64,000 bases of DNA from NCBI GenBank assembly GCA_022393335.1, contig JAJEKB010020463.1, positions 275,245 to 339,244 of the forward strand, written 5' to 3'. The notes beneath the pieces were generated by a model. That model saw only the letters and a list, made by a program, of their open reading frames with translations. It made no database searches and had not been told where the DNA came from. Below, one piece after another: positions 23,571 to 34,523 of the stretch. The translations under genes were made by a program, and so were the position numbers. Within the stretch, counting starts at the first letter, position 1; every line of letters begins with the position of its first letter. This DNA comes from Macrotrachela quadricornifera. Taxonomy: Eukaryota > Rotifera > Eurotatoria > Philodinida > Philodinidae.

Positions 23571-23759
23571 ATGAATAAACCTAAACGAACTCCAACATTA
23601 GATTCATTTGTTATCAAAAGATCCAAAAATGCATCAACAGCATCTTCAAATCCAAATTTAAAGCAAGATGAAGAAGCAGCAGAAAAAGCTATATTAGTTA
23701 GTCGTATATCGTTAATATCAATCAACATATTTTTATTACTGACAAGTAACTGGAGTTAG
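23571..23759 (+). pseudogene. Possible transposase N-terminus fragment
   Basis: The 62-codon frame begins MNKPKRTPTLDSF and has a lysine/serine-rich, then Glu/Ala-rich composition like the start of TTF/hAT-type transposon proteins. It then becomes hydrophobic and ends. The assignment is weak; it may be fortuitous. Confidence 0.25.
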
Positions 23760-24895
23760 TTGTTTCCCCCTTGACTTCAATACATTCAACAGTTTCGGAA
23801 GAACGTTGTCTTTTTGTTTTCTATTTATTCTGGTAGTGCTGTTAATGAATATGCTGATATTTATGCTAATGTACAAATATGGAACTATAATTCTGATTAT
23901 GAAAAATTAAATAGTATTATTCGTTGTGAAAAAAGCTTGTCAGAGCAGCCCTTTTAGAGTTAAAATGTGGAACTCACATATTCATATGAGCTAGGAACTG
24001 TGTCACAGTAAATTTTTTATAATATTATTACTCTACCTTGATAGATATATGTTTGGAGCTAAGCTTTAAGATGAAAGAGAACGATGATAAGCTACAGGAA
24101 TCTCTTTTATGTCACGTCTGCTGCGATGGGGAGGTGTCTGTAAATGAGGATGCCTGTAAGATGGGGAGCCGTAAAAACCTCAATTCAAACCTTACACTCA
24201 CTATTTTTCTTCGAAAAAATATCTGAGTGTCACAAAATAGTTTAATGATGTAAATAAATTAAAGATTATTCATTATCTCGAAGTCAAATAATAACGAGAC
24301 GCAAAAATTGAAAATTAGAGATTACCTGATGATATTATAATATTTTACACTGGAATTCGAATAAATGATCTTTTTGTGTACGCGTAGTAGATTATGTGAA
24401 AAATATTATATGTACAGTCACAATAAAACAGCTAACAGTTGTCATTTTTCAAAGAACTCTTGAAAAACTGACCGCCAGAAAAGAAAGTCATGCCTTATTG
24501 ATTTTTATCTATTGCGTCACCCCACGCTTTTTCCTTTGGTACATCCCTGATAATGAATCACGGCGCGACTCATGAAGCTTTTCTGATTATTATCGTTAAG
24601 CATTGCCTCGATTTAGAGAAAATTTTTCTTCGCTAAAATCATCTTTTCTTTTAGAAGTCAACATTTCGAAAATGTTTATGAATCGGTAGATAATTATATA
24701 TGTAGTTTTGTATTGGAATCATTATTAAATCTTTCTGACAGAAGTATTAAGCCAGAAAATACTGACGGAATAGAAAGAGCAAGAATAAAAAGAAGTTCTG
24801 TCGATAATGAAGTAGGCCATCAAGCATTGGGTGCCAATAGACCACGGATGACTGGATCGTTTTTGCATCTAAAAGCAAAATATGGTCATTTGACA
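23760..24895. other. Intergenic, no supported gene
   Basis: Open frames near 24038 and 24713 show no domain. It ends at the stop of the convergent calcium-sensor gene. Confidence 0.45.
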
Positions 24896-25768
24896 TCAGA
24901 TTACATTCTCATATGCATACCCAGCTATGAACTCGTATTTGTTCAGTTTTTTATCTCCACTAACATCAAGCTGGCTAATGATTTTTGAAGCACGCGTCTT
25001 CGGATCATTATCTCCTTTTCGATTGGTTTCACCCAAAAGATCATACTTAAAATTAACATATTTCTCTTCCTGAAAAACAAGAACGGTAGAAGAAATATTC
25101 AAATCTCACCATAGCCGAAATCATAGTAGCCAATTCTTTTCGATCAATTTGTCCATCATCCGAAGTATCGCATCTAAACGATAGAAAAGCATACAAACGA
25201 TAACTCGACTGAACTCACATATCAAATGCAATTTCAAGTCGATCATCTAAATCACCTTGACTTGTAGCAGCAATAGCAAGTATAAATTCGTTGAAGTCAA
25301 TCGCTCCATCATGATTGGCATCGAACATAGAAAATGCCAGTCTTAAGTGAGAGAGTAAGAGAAGATGAAATAGAAAAATTTGCTGACTTACTTGCAGAAA
25401 CCTTCGGCATTGCCCTGCTGTGGATAGAATTTTTTGTATGTATCAATAAATTGCTTTTTGTTGAGCTTGCCCGTTGGAGAGTCACGAAGAAAACTCTAGA
25501 AATGAAATTAAACTCACGAATACAAGCATCAATGCAATTAATTACAGCGTGCCACTCTTGAATTTCTAGATGAAAAATAGGTAAGTTAAGTCACATCAAT
25601 AGTGTGCGTTTTCCTACCCTTGTCAGTGTATGTGGTAGTTGCCCTGAGCATAGCAATTTCTAAAGGAGAAAATCAGCATATCACATTTAATGAAAAAGAG
25701 AATTAAATAAACTAACGTTTGTGTGTGAGTCCCTTCGATTGTCCCTTCTTCGTGCCTTGGTTGCCCAT
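24896..25768 (-). CDS. Neuronal calcium sensor-like EF-hand protein, seven exons
   Basis: Exons (minus strand) 25768-25717, 25659-25618, 25565-25546, 25495-25392, 25341-25219, 25173-25110 and 25069-24896 join in frame to 192 residues; all introns are 40-57 bp GT-AG. The start MGNQGTKKG fits N-myristoylation. Residues 23-45 (TTTYTDKEIQEWHASFLRD) match the NCS family (frequenin, hippocalcin). EF-hand 1 is degenerate, as usual in the family. EF2 (80-91, DANHDGAIDFNE) and EF3 (116-127, DTSDDGQIDRKE) are canonical. EF4 (170-181) keeps the acidic ends but has Lys in place of the central Gly. Such proteins sense calcium and switch membrane attachment, regulating channels, kinases or receptors. Length is normal for the family. 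No defects seen. Confidence 0.9.
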
Positions 25769-26636
25769 GATTGATGTTGTCTTCGATCGATACTTATGAT
25801 AAATATGGAGAAAATGAAAAATCTGAAATATGCAAAGAAGCAATAAATGCTTTAACAAAAGAAAAAATAAATAAAAGTGTATTGCCACAGATTCGTTAAC
25901 AGAAAACGCAAAAAGGAAAGGATTGGACTCATTGGTTGATCAATACAGAACAACAGATGTCGTTGAATAGAAAGTGGTCTCAATATTTCGTTCATATATC
26001 GATCAATCATGTATCACTAAGATTTGAAAATTTTTCTACACAATTTCTCATTCAAATGGTGAAAATCTTCGATTTTTTCTGAATATAGATGTTGTGATAA
26101 ATATAATACCAAAGTAAGAGTATCTCAAAGATTCTCTTTTCACTTACTTATTTCAATGTGTGCTCTCGCTAACACATTGTTTGTCTCAACTCTTGACACA
26201 AAATGAAATGTGTGCTGTGATACTGGCAACAATCTCTGTGTTGACTACTGATAAGAGCAGAACTCCTCCGCATAATACTTGCAACAGAACAATGAGATTC
26301 AAATGATAAATGATATTTTATATAACATAAATATGCAGGCAATAATAGATTTATTTGAAAAAAAAGTTGGCTTCGGTGATTTGTTCAACGCAAACGAAGA
26401 TTGAATATGTTCGATACTTATCTGCTGTATTGTTACTAGCGTTGAGAAATATGAAAATTTCCATTTCCAACGGAGAATCGACTTGATTGATACAAATTCT
26501 CACTCTCACCCTCAAGATGTCTTTAGAAGTTTTTGATCAAATATTCAAGTATCCAAAATACTACAAATCGAAGAGGTTTCATACAGCTTGACGCATATTG
26601 TGTAGATTCTAGAGATGAAAAATAAAAGAAGAATAT
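25769..26636. other. 5' flank of the calcium-sensor gene, no other gene
   Basis: AT-rich; probably contains the promoter of the divergent neighbour, but no specific site can be assigned. Confidence 0.45.
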
Positions 26637-27153
26637 TTCATTTTTCAAATATCATCACTCCGTATCTAAAGACGCCAGTGGAATAACCATTTCTCATTGC
26701 TTGAAATGCTTTGAGGAAATCGATTACATCACCGCCTTGTGTCAGAGCAAGTTTCCAAAGAGATGGATTTCATACCAGTTCCCAAGTAATGTCTCAAGTT
26801 TTACTCACATTTGCATCAATATCCAACGAAGATATCTGCACTTTAAATCCTGCTTTATTTCCAAAGTTGACATAGTCTTTCATAAAACACAAAGAAAGTA
26901 ATAACATTCCATCCTCGATTGGTTTTTATTGTTGAATCAATCTGTTACGACAAGACAACCACTCCATACAAAAGCAAAAGACGCATTAGAGAAGAACACT
27001 TCTTTATTTGGTATATGGGACATAGCCTCAATAATCCATACACAATCAAACTCGTTGGAAAAGTTCATTTTGTCTACATCCATGAGAGTAAAGCATAAAT
27101 TCAGTTATTTGTCTTGCCCTAATTTTGTTGCCATTTCAACTTGTCTTTGTGAT
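26637..27153 (-). pseudogene. Decayed copy of the SAM methyltransferase gene
   Basis: The sequence aligns along its length with the 3' part of the intact methyltransferase at 43731-44280, same strand, at roughly 85% by eye. It has a deletion of about 36 bp (near 26950) and scattered small changes that break the frame. Similarity stops near 27153, before the SAM-binding motif I region, so the catalytic N-terminal part is missing. It is a dead partial duplicate. Confidence 0.85.
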
Positions 27154-27942
27154 AGGAATATTTTCTTTAAAAACGTGTATGGAAATTTTTTATATGTTCA
27201 CTGTTCTTTTCACAATATTTTGCTGATTATGAGAAGAAGGTTTCAAATCACTCTGCTACTCGAATATCACATATTGAATGAATCATACTTAGAAAGTACT
27301 TATTCCTTTATTTTGATTCATTTACATACAGGGAAGACTTTTGATCATGGCACTAAGAAAAAAATCATCTGAGATTTGTATGAATCGTAGAGTAGTGCAT
27401 TCCATTTATATCGTCTATTTGAAACCCAAAAATTTTACTCTCGAACGATGGTTACGATCAAAGTGCATCTGAAAACAGCAGCAATAACTTCTAGTTAATA
27501 CCTAAAAAAAGATCGTTTGATACTTGAATTATAGTGTGGTTAGAGAAATGTTATGTCCATAATGAATTACTCCCAGAGAGAACGTTCTGTTCCCTTGTTG
27601 TGCTGCATGCAGAAGCAACCTTTCGACGTTATTTCAGATGGGAAATAAATGCTGATCAATGATGATATAGAAATCCGATGAATATAATGAACGATAGTAA
27701 TGTATTCATTTATTTCATTTTATCCAACTGAAAATCACATGAAAAATGCAAAATTCTTGTTATAAAATCGTTGTTTAGTCCATAGTGACGATTTTTGAGG
27801 TGCTTTGAAATTGTCTTGCAAGGTGACAGATTTAGAAATTTATGAAGAAAGAAGTGAATAAGTGGGAAAAAGGGTGTGGATAAGACAAAAATGCAAACTT
27901 CCCAACAAAATTCACTAGAAAAACCATAAATTTAACCCTAAA
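27154..27942. other. Intergenic, no gene seen
   Basis: No domain or coding bias. It may include the interior of a hAT-derived repeat whose end lies at 27986. Confidence 0.4.
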
Positions 27943-27986
27943 AGGAGAGGCGACTGTGTTTCCGCCTCTCCTCCGGATTCGCCACT
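27943..27986 (-). repeat. hAT-type transposon end with perfect 10-bp hairpin
   Basis: On the minus strand the sequence starts CAGTGGCGAATCC, the typical terminus of hAT elements. Just inside is a perfect hairpin, AGGAGAGGCG / CGCCTCTCCT (27943-27952 and 27963-27972, 10-base loop). The partner end was not located, so this is probably a solo or truncated terminus. Confidence 0.55.
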
Positions 27987-29472
27987 GGTCTTACAATTTA
28001 CTTTTGAGCTTGGCAGGTAAAGAATTCACTGCTATATAAAACTGGCGAGTTAGTCTTTCTTGTCAGCGAAAAATTTAAAGGTTTAACACTTATATCCACA
28101 CAATTTTTCAACTGTGATGGTCAAAAAATGTCTTCAAACTTTTTATAAACACATATTCAATTGTAATTCCGAATATGTTAGAAAATTCTTCATCTTTGAA
28201 TATAGGTTTCAGAATTTTAAAAATATTTTTGAGAACCATTTCTGAACTCAAAACTTTTCTTATTCGAAGTAACTTAAATTTAATTACTGTTTAATTTAGT
28301 GGGTATAATATTTTGTTCAGAATTAAATTCTACATCCGACGATATCATAATAAACTTTTTATAGACTATGTCTAGCTTTTGAGAAAGGTACCTTAAGATT
28401 TCATTTAAGTTGCTCAGACTTGACTGAACTATTTGCTATAGAAATCTAAGAGCATTCTCTACAAGTAGCTTTATTCGTTTCTATTTTTTACCTTCTACTA
28501 CGGAATTATAGGCTTTTGATAATCATGAACTCTTTTTTCTGATATTCGGTAGTATCTTATGAAATATGATTCATATTGAATGTTGAAATATACTGTGAGA
28601 AAAGTGAATTCTTACTAGTATTTGATTTTCCATAATACAATGAGAGACGTATTAAAGTTTTTCAATCATGGTAAAAGCGATTACGCTGCAAGCTTTCTTT
28701 GTTGAAATGCATTTTGTAATTTCTAAGAGAATTAGTAACACACCCTCTCGTGTGCCCATGTGAAGATGGAAGTGTTTCTTTTCATTTGTACATAAAGAAT
28801 CAATGCTCATTTCTTTTCCAACTGGTAATTACATCTGCCCAAATAGAAGAAGATGCATGATTAATGTCCCACGTATACATGTCTTTTTTTGTTTTCTAGT
28901 TTCATTTCAACTAGCTGATTAGTCAAAATTGGAGTCCTGCGAGACGAACTTTTTCATGTTCCAATCTCGTAAGTCTCATTCGTTGTGTTGATCGAAGAGA
29001 ACATCGAAATATTCTTTTGTTAGAGAAGAGTACACCCTTTCTATAGTACTAATAGATAACACTGATTCATATAGATTGATTATTAAACGAACTAGATATC
29101 TTACAATGATTGATCTGCAGAACAAATTAAACAAGATCTTGTGCATAAATTATGGCAGGAGTGAAATAATTAGTCAAAAAAAAATGATAATGAACAGCTA
29201 TAGAGTCATCTAGCAATAGTTTTTTCTGTTATATTGTTTGTTTAAATGTAAAATATCTGTTAGAACTGACGAGGAATGATCAACAACTGTCTCCTCGCTT
29301 TTGAGGTGACACTCACTTGACAATAGGTACTTGAATGTGCAAGTTGTATCGTTGACACCCTCACAATTCAATCAATACAATACTGAAAGATAAATATTTC
29401 ATCACTGATATAAAAGAAAACAATTGATAATCTAAAATATTTGTTAAATGATATAAAAATATGTAAGTAGAA
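27987..29472. other. Intergenic, no gene seen
   Basis: Nothing recognisable over about 1.5 kb. AT-rich, no long frame. Confidence 0.5.
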
Positions 29473-30026
29473 TTACTCGAATAATTTGCCTTTTTTCCAA
29501 TCGACAAGGTTTCGGACTCGAACTGAACTACTAGTTGTTATTGCTGAAAATTGTACACAAGCATAATCTTGATTTTGATCATCAGCTTTTATTTCAATTT
29601 TGAAATCCAATAAAGTTGATGGACTTCCTCCAAACGCAGGAAATGACATTGTTACTGTATTAGTATCATTTTGCTTTACTGGACATCGAACACCCAATTT
29701 ACAAGCATCTGGATCAGGTATTGGAAATGGAATTGGAACATCATCAATACTAGCTGTTATCAATAGAAAAAAATTTAAATAAGACTAATAATTATTCTTT
29801 TACCAATAAGAGAAATTGAAGCAGAGTTTGATGAAGCTTTTGCTTGAAATGTTACATTGGCTAGATATTTATGCCCTTCCACAAATATACATGGAGTCTT
29901 TGTACAATTAGTTACATTAAATGATAGAATGGTACCCAATTTTTACCCACAATCTTTGTATGGTGTTGCTGTCCATATTGAACCGAATGAACAAAATATT
30001 AATACAAAAATGAGTGATGTTATCAT
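29473..30026 (-). pseudogene. NPC2-like ML-domain secreted protein with one nonsense codon
   Basis: Exon 1 is 30026-29804 and exon 2 is 29753-29473; the 50-bp intron is GT-AG, phase 1. The product would be 167 codons long: a signal peptide (MITSLIFVLIFCSFGSIWTA), then the NPC2/ML fold with its cysteines (KDCG, NCTKTPC, DACKLGVRCP, DYAC) and the conserved VPIPFPIPDPDAC loop. The family binds sterols and other lipids in lysosomes or extracellular fluid. Codon 28 (29945-29943) is TAA where family members have Ser or similar, just after KDCG. Everything else is intact, so this is either a very young pseudogene, an allele, or a sequence error. TAA rules out selenocysteine. Confidence 0.8.
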
Positions 30027-30599
30027 TGTTGTTTTTTTATATCCAAAAAAAATAAAAATATTCGAATGAAATGAAAAATGTAAAATGATAAGAAAATTTG
30101 CTGAGACTTTTAAACAGGTAATACGAAGGTGATAATCGGACCATAAATGTGTACTCAAGTGGGTTTTTATTTTTCATCTTTTTTTTTATAAGAAATAGCG
30201 GGTCCGCCCCATTCACCTCTGCTGATTCATCTTCGAAATAAGCGTAGGAGGATCACAAATATATTGACGATTCTATTTTATATTAAATAAGGAAGTGTCT
30301 GTGTGCACTTAAGTAGGTATAATCAATTAATTAGTAAATATTATTATAGGCACGTAGATGAAGCTGGCAGCTGATTTGAGTAATTCCATCAACGATTCAG
30401 TTAGGAACAACTTCCAAATGTTCTATTAGGGTCCCGAGTACAACTCGATAAGCTCTATCCAATAGTATGATCAGATTTTTCATAACTCACAATTTGCTTC
30501 TAGAACGTTCAGAATATCTGCATTCTACATTTCATCTCGTTATATAGGATAATAACTTTTTACGAATCAATCCTTTTATGGTTACAAGTATCCAGACTT
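30027..30599. other. Intergenic, no gene seen
   Basis: 5' flank of the NPC2-like gene; no other coding signal. Confidence 0.45.
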
Positions 30600-30835
30600 C
30601 ACGCGAGGATGCCAGATTTGGGTGGGGGGGCGGGGTCCGAAGAGGCCTGATGTAACGAAAATTGGGTGAAGCAAATTATTTTCACATCATATTTGATATT
30701 AATGTTTTTCATGCACGCTAAAATGTAACACTTTTTCGCAAAGCGAAAACTCTTCTTTCGCTTACTTTTTTCGAATATAAAAGAAGTTGTGATAACTTCT
30801 AGCATTTTGTCCACCAAAGGCGGCTACGCTAGTGA
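30600..30835. mobile_element. Probable hAT-like MITE
   Basis: The left end contains GCCAGATTTGGGTGGGGGGG. The right end, read on the minus strand, starts CACTAGCGTAGCC, close to the CAGTGGCGTAGCC ends of hAT elements, then CCGCCTTTGGTGG. The two ends are similar enough to be degenerate inverted termini. No transposase. Confidence 0.4.
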
Positions 30836-31332
30836 CGGCTGGTCGAAAATGAAGTTTTTCAGAAGGAAAAAAAGAGTAAAATTGTCATAAAAAGGTCACA
30901 GATATTTTTAAATTAAGTATATTCATGTAGTAACTTTTTTCGGGAAGCGAAAAAATGTTAACATCTATTCAGAATTTTCTAGCAAAACCATTCTTGGAAC
31001 CTTGATTTCGAGTAAAAAGCAAGCTGATTTCTTCAACTTGCCACCCAATTCCATGTTTTTCATCAACATTCCAACAGTAGTTTTTGGTTATTGGAGGAGA
31101 ATCGTCCCCCTCGGGACCAGAGTTGAAACCGGTTTGATTCTTTGCGACCGGTCTGATTCTTTGCGACCGGTCCAAATTTTTGACTTGATCGGCGAAAAAT
31201 CGGCGCACTAATGCATTACTTAAATAGCTAGTTCTTTCGCAATACAGTTTGTTGCTTCAGCTTTACAAAAATATGTAATATCAAACTCACATAATACTTG
31301 GGGCTTCCAATAACGGGTGAGCCAGAATATTT
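30836..31332. other. Intergenic with a short perfect tandem repeat
   Basis: The 19-bp unit TGATTCTTTGCGACCGGTC occurs twice in tandem at 31135-31172. No gene. Confidence 0.6.
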
Positions 31333-32135
31333 TTTAACCAAACGATGAAGCTTGAAATTCTCTACAAAACCATATACTTTTAAAATGAAAATCTACTTCA
31401 AAATTATTTGAAAAAGATGAAAAGTAAAAACATACAAAATGTTCTACTTTCAAACTGATTAGGCACAATAAATGGCTACACTTTGTATTCCAGATTTGCA
31501 TTACTTATTTCATTGTACCAAAAAATACTAAATACATGAAAAGATACCGTGTGAGAAGCTATACAGTTTACATAAGACGGATTATTCAATAATTGTATTT
31601 ATTGTTTTCAAAATAGACATAACTTTGAGCAATCGGATTTAACTACATGGAAATGAACTTTTTTCCCATCTGATTTTCTTGTGATTGTTCTTGATAAACT
31701 GTAAAGCTTTTCACACTGCATCTTGTGGTGTATTTTATTTCTTTTTAATAAAGCATATCAGACAATAGCAAGATAAAATAAGAAAAATCAAATTCATCAT
31801 GCACTTATATAAATTAATTTCCACGCTGTCGAAATCTGATTGCTCAAATTGATGTCCATTTTAAAAACAAAAGATGCAATTATTAAATAATCAATTTTAT
31901 GTAAATTGTACAGCTTTTCACGTTGTATCTTTTCATAGGGTTCATATTTTTAAAACGATGAACTGATAAAAATGACATGCAAAGTATAGTCATTCATTAT
32001 GCCTAAGTAGTTTGAAAGTAAAGCATTTTGTATGTTTTTACTTTTCATCTTTTTCAAATATTTTTGAAGTAGATTTTCGTTTTAAAAGTATATGCTTTTG
32101 TAGAGAATTTCAAGCTCTACGGTTTGATAAAAAGA
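31333..32135. repeat. Long palindrome C (fold-back element)
   Basis: Left arm about 31333-31640 and right arm about 31831-32135 are imperfect inverted copies. For example GCTTGAAATTCTCTAC at the left matches GTAGAGAATTTCAAGC at the right, and GAGCAATCGGATTT matches AAATCTGATTGCTC. The spacer of about 190 bp itself repeats part of an arm (AGCTTTTCACACTGCATCTT). No coding capacity; open frames across it are by-products. Confidence 0.85.
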
Positions 32136-32728
32136 ATTTCTTAATTGTAAGAAAAAATAAAGGAGAAATCTCTAAAATACTAAGAGAGTCATTTATTCTC
32201 GTCCACTCACTAGTAACAACTTCTATTTTATTCTGTCACTTTTAGTATGCAAATATTAAGAATGAACGAAGGTTTTTTTCAAAAAGTTTCCACTAGAAAC
32301 TTACAACAACTAGGATTGAACAGTAACTAACCATTCTTTGGATTATTTCAAATAATGATAAGATTTCTTTGCAATTGATAAGTTTAATCTATTCTTATTT
32401 GAAATACTTAGCTACTTAACACAGCTGAAAGATATTTCGATGCGCAAAAGAATGCTACTGCAGAGGGAAAGCTATGGTGAGCTAATATGTAAGATTTTTA
32501 CATTAAACTTCCTCTTTAATATTTATTGATCTCTAAATCTAAGGAAAATGGCGGACTTCAAGAGGCTTCTACAGACTTCAGCGATAGAGGCTTCAAATTT
32601 TCAGAAGTTTTCAGAAGACATCGAAAGACTTCATAAGATTTCAAATTCGAAGTCTCCGCTGTGTTTCCCTAGTCTTAGAAATTTCATGAGACGATGATTG
32701 TATCTGTCTGTCAGATGCTGAGTCAAAG
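32136..32728. other. Intergenic, no gene seen
   Basis: A locally repetitive GACTTC/AGAAG-rich stretch lies near 32555-32660. No frame of interest. Confidence 0.45.
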
Positions 32729-33083
32729 GATTTTTAGCATATACTGTATAATGACCACTATAGATATTACTAACAAGTGACACAATACCAATAAGTTCAT
32801 ATCAAAATTAATTAGATTTATCGAAATCATCAAATTTATATCTAATCGGAAGTTTTACAGAATTTTCCTCTTTGACTCGCCTTCTATTAAATCTTGTAAA
32901 ATGAACAATGACAATAGAAGACAAAGGATAGCCAATAATACTTTCCATAACATGTTTAGTAGGTTTATAACATTTGTTACATTCAAGATTTTCATTAAGA
33001 ATTTTTGATTCTCAAAACAATGTTATAAGATCATCAAGTGTCGTTCGACGACGATTCTGAGCATTAGGTCGTAATCTATATAT
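32729..33083 (-). pseudogene. Ubiquitin-specific protease (USP) fragment
   Basis: Read from 33083 down, one frame gives the second half of a USP catalytic domain: TTLDDLITLF, ENLECNKCYKPTKHVME (one CxxC of the zinc site), IIGYPLSSIVIVHFTRF, LPIRYKFDDF, then YELIGIVSLVSNIYSGHY with the catalytic His and TVYAKNP. Three in-frame stops interrupt it (one TGA, then TAA and TGA close together). USPs remove ubiquitin from proteins. The catalytic Cys half is absent from the window. Confidence 0.75.
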
Positions 33084-33093
33084 ATATATATAC
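33077..33093. repeat. (TA)n microsatellite
   Basis: An uninterrupted alternating TA run at the edge of the USP relic. Confidence 0.85.
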
Positions 33094-33247
33094 TGTTCAG
33101 TGTCTGTGCCAGGTTAATGGTCATCGGTTACATTGTCTAGAATTTTTTAGAACTTTCGTGCAATATAAAATTTGTTATAAACTTTGACTTTGAAGATTTT
33201 CTCATAGATATAAGCTACAGAAAATGACACAGCCGATCACATATTAA

Positions 33248-33711
33248 GATCGATGTTATGTCGCGTGGCTTGATAAATACATTGGAGATTCCAAAGCTTG
33301 TCTCTTATTCAAACGTGCATTATATACACATATCGATTCGGATATTTATCTTAGCAATCCTCTCTCGAATATCGATATATTCAATTTCATTCAAACAAAT
33401 TCACCAATTCCTGCGATCTTCGATGGTTTTCATTTCATTTTGAAGGCTTTTGTAGAAGAGAAACCTTATGTGCAGTACATTGATAGAATATTACACGATC
33501 GAACTCTCTTTATCAGTTCGATTTCAATGGGTAAATCGACAGAAAAACAGCTGCAATAACTGAATCACATCAACAATCTCAACTTTCCTCAAGTACCTAT
33601 TCACAGTCAAAACAAAATGAAAAACTCAAAAAAAATGATGAACTTTTGAACAAAGCAGAGAAAAAAGTAAAAGACCAACAGAAAATTGATTCTGACATTA
33701 ATTGTAAATAA
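33248..33711 (+). pseudogene. Unrecognised C-terminal coding fragment with a frameshift
   Basis: From 33248 a 103-codon frame reads like protein (CYVAWLDKYIGDSKACLL, SNPLSNIDIFNFIQ, PYVQYIDRILHD) and stops at 33557. The next frame then carries a lysine/glutamate-rich, probably coiled tail (NDELLNKAEKKVKDQQK) to a stop at 33709. One missing base in an A run near 33545 would join them. An AG just before 33249 could be a splice acceptor. Family not recognised. Confidence 0.4.
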
Positions 33712-34106
33712 ATAAAATGTTCATTCCTAAAATACTTATTCATGTTGCTGTGTTTTTGTTTCTTCGTCATAATAAACTCATGTATATAAGTTCTTACATT
33801 AAGGTAGATATAAAGAAACAATCAATTAAATCATGAATACAAGTCAGACTGTACAATGAATGATTCAGTATTAAAAGTATTAGAATAATCACGTGAATAG
33901 TATTATTCATTTATAGTAACCGTACTGTCGTTATAATTGTGCAATGTGGACAGAACAACACATCGTTTCATAAGTCGTTCTGTACAACTTCAGTGTGATG
34001 AATCAACAAGTTTTCAAAATGTGCGCCACATCATCACTTACCTGCACACTACATAAATACACCATTCTTTTCAATCGGTAAACTTTTTGGCATTAATCAA
34101 ATAACA
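33712..34106. other. 5' flank of the four-helix membrane protein
   Basis: No gene. ATAAATA-like A/T boxes are present, but no promoter can be assigned with confidence. Confidence 0.4.
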
Positions 34107-34523
34107 ATGTCTGTTGTTTCACAAATGTGGCCTGACTTTGTTCGTTGCTGTGCAAGTTTTTCATGTTATTTTCTCGTCGGCATCGTATATTGGTTTCATG
34201 ATCACCCTAATTCATATTTGGTTTTAGCAACGTGCTTATTTGCATTCTATCTCTTATGGCTTTGGAAAGCAGGTAAACCTGACTTCATACTTATTTTATT
34301 ATTCATATTCTTCATTATGCTTATTGTTACTGAACTGAGTCAAGGATATACATTGATTACCCAATTTATCGGCAATGGTGATGGATTGTATTTAACATTG
34401 GTCGGGTTAGTCGTGGGCTTGTGGAATGTATGGGATGGATTTCATTTATGCATGATTTATATGCATGGATTCGACACATACAATATAGAAGCATCGACGA
34501 TACCTTGGTTTCGCAAAAAATGA
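34107..34523 (+). CDS. Four-helix membrane protein, unrecognised
   Basis: A single frame of 138 residues with four hydrophobic segments: about 13-30 (ASFSCYFLVGIVYWF), 36-53, 60-78 (FILILLFIFFIMLIV) and 93-117 (LYLTLVGLVVGLWNVWDGF). Charged residues are few and sit in the loops, and the C-terminus is short and basic (WFRKK). It should be an integral membrane protein. I do not recognise the family; small four-helix proteins of unknown role are common in rotifers. An overlapping frame from 34421 is a shadow. Confidence 0.6.
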   Translation: MSVVSQMWPDFVRCCASFSCYFLVGIVYWFHDHPNSYLVLATCLFAFYLLWLWKAGKPDFILILLFIFFIMLIVTELSQGYTLITQFIGNGDGLYLTLVGLVVGLWNVWDGFHLCMIYMHGFDTYNIEASTIPWFRKK

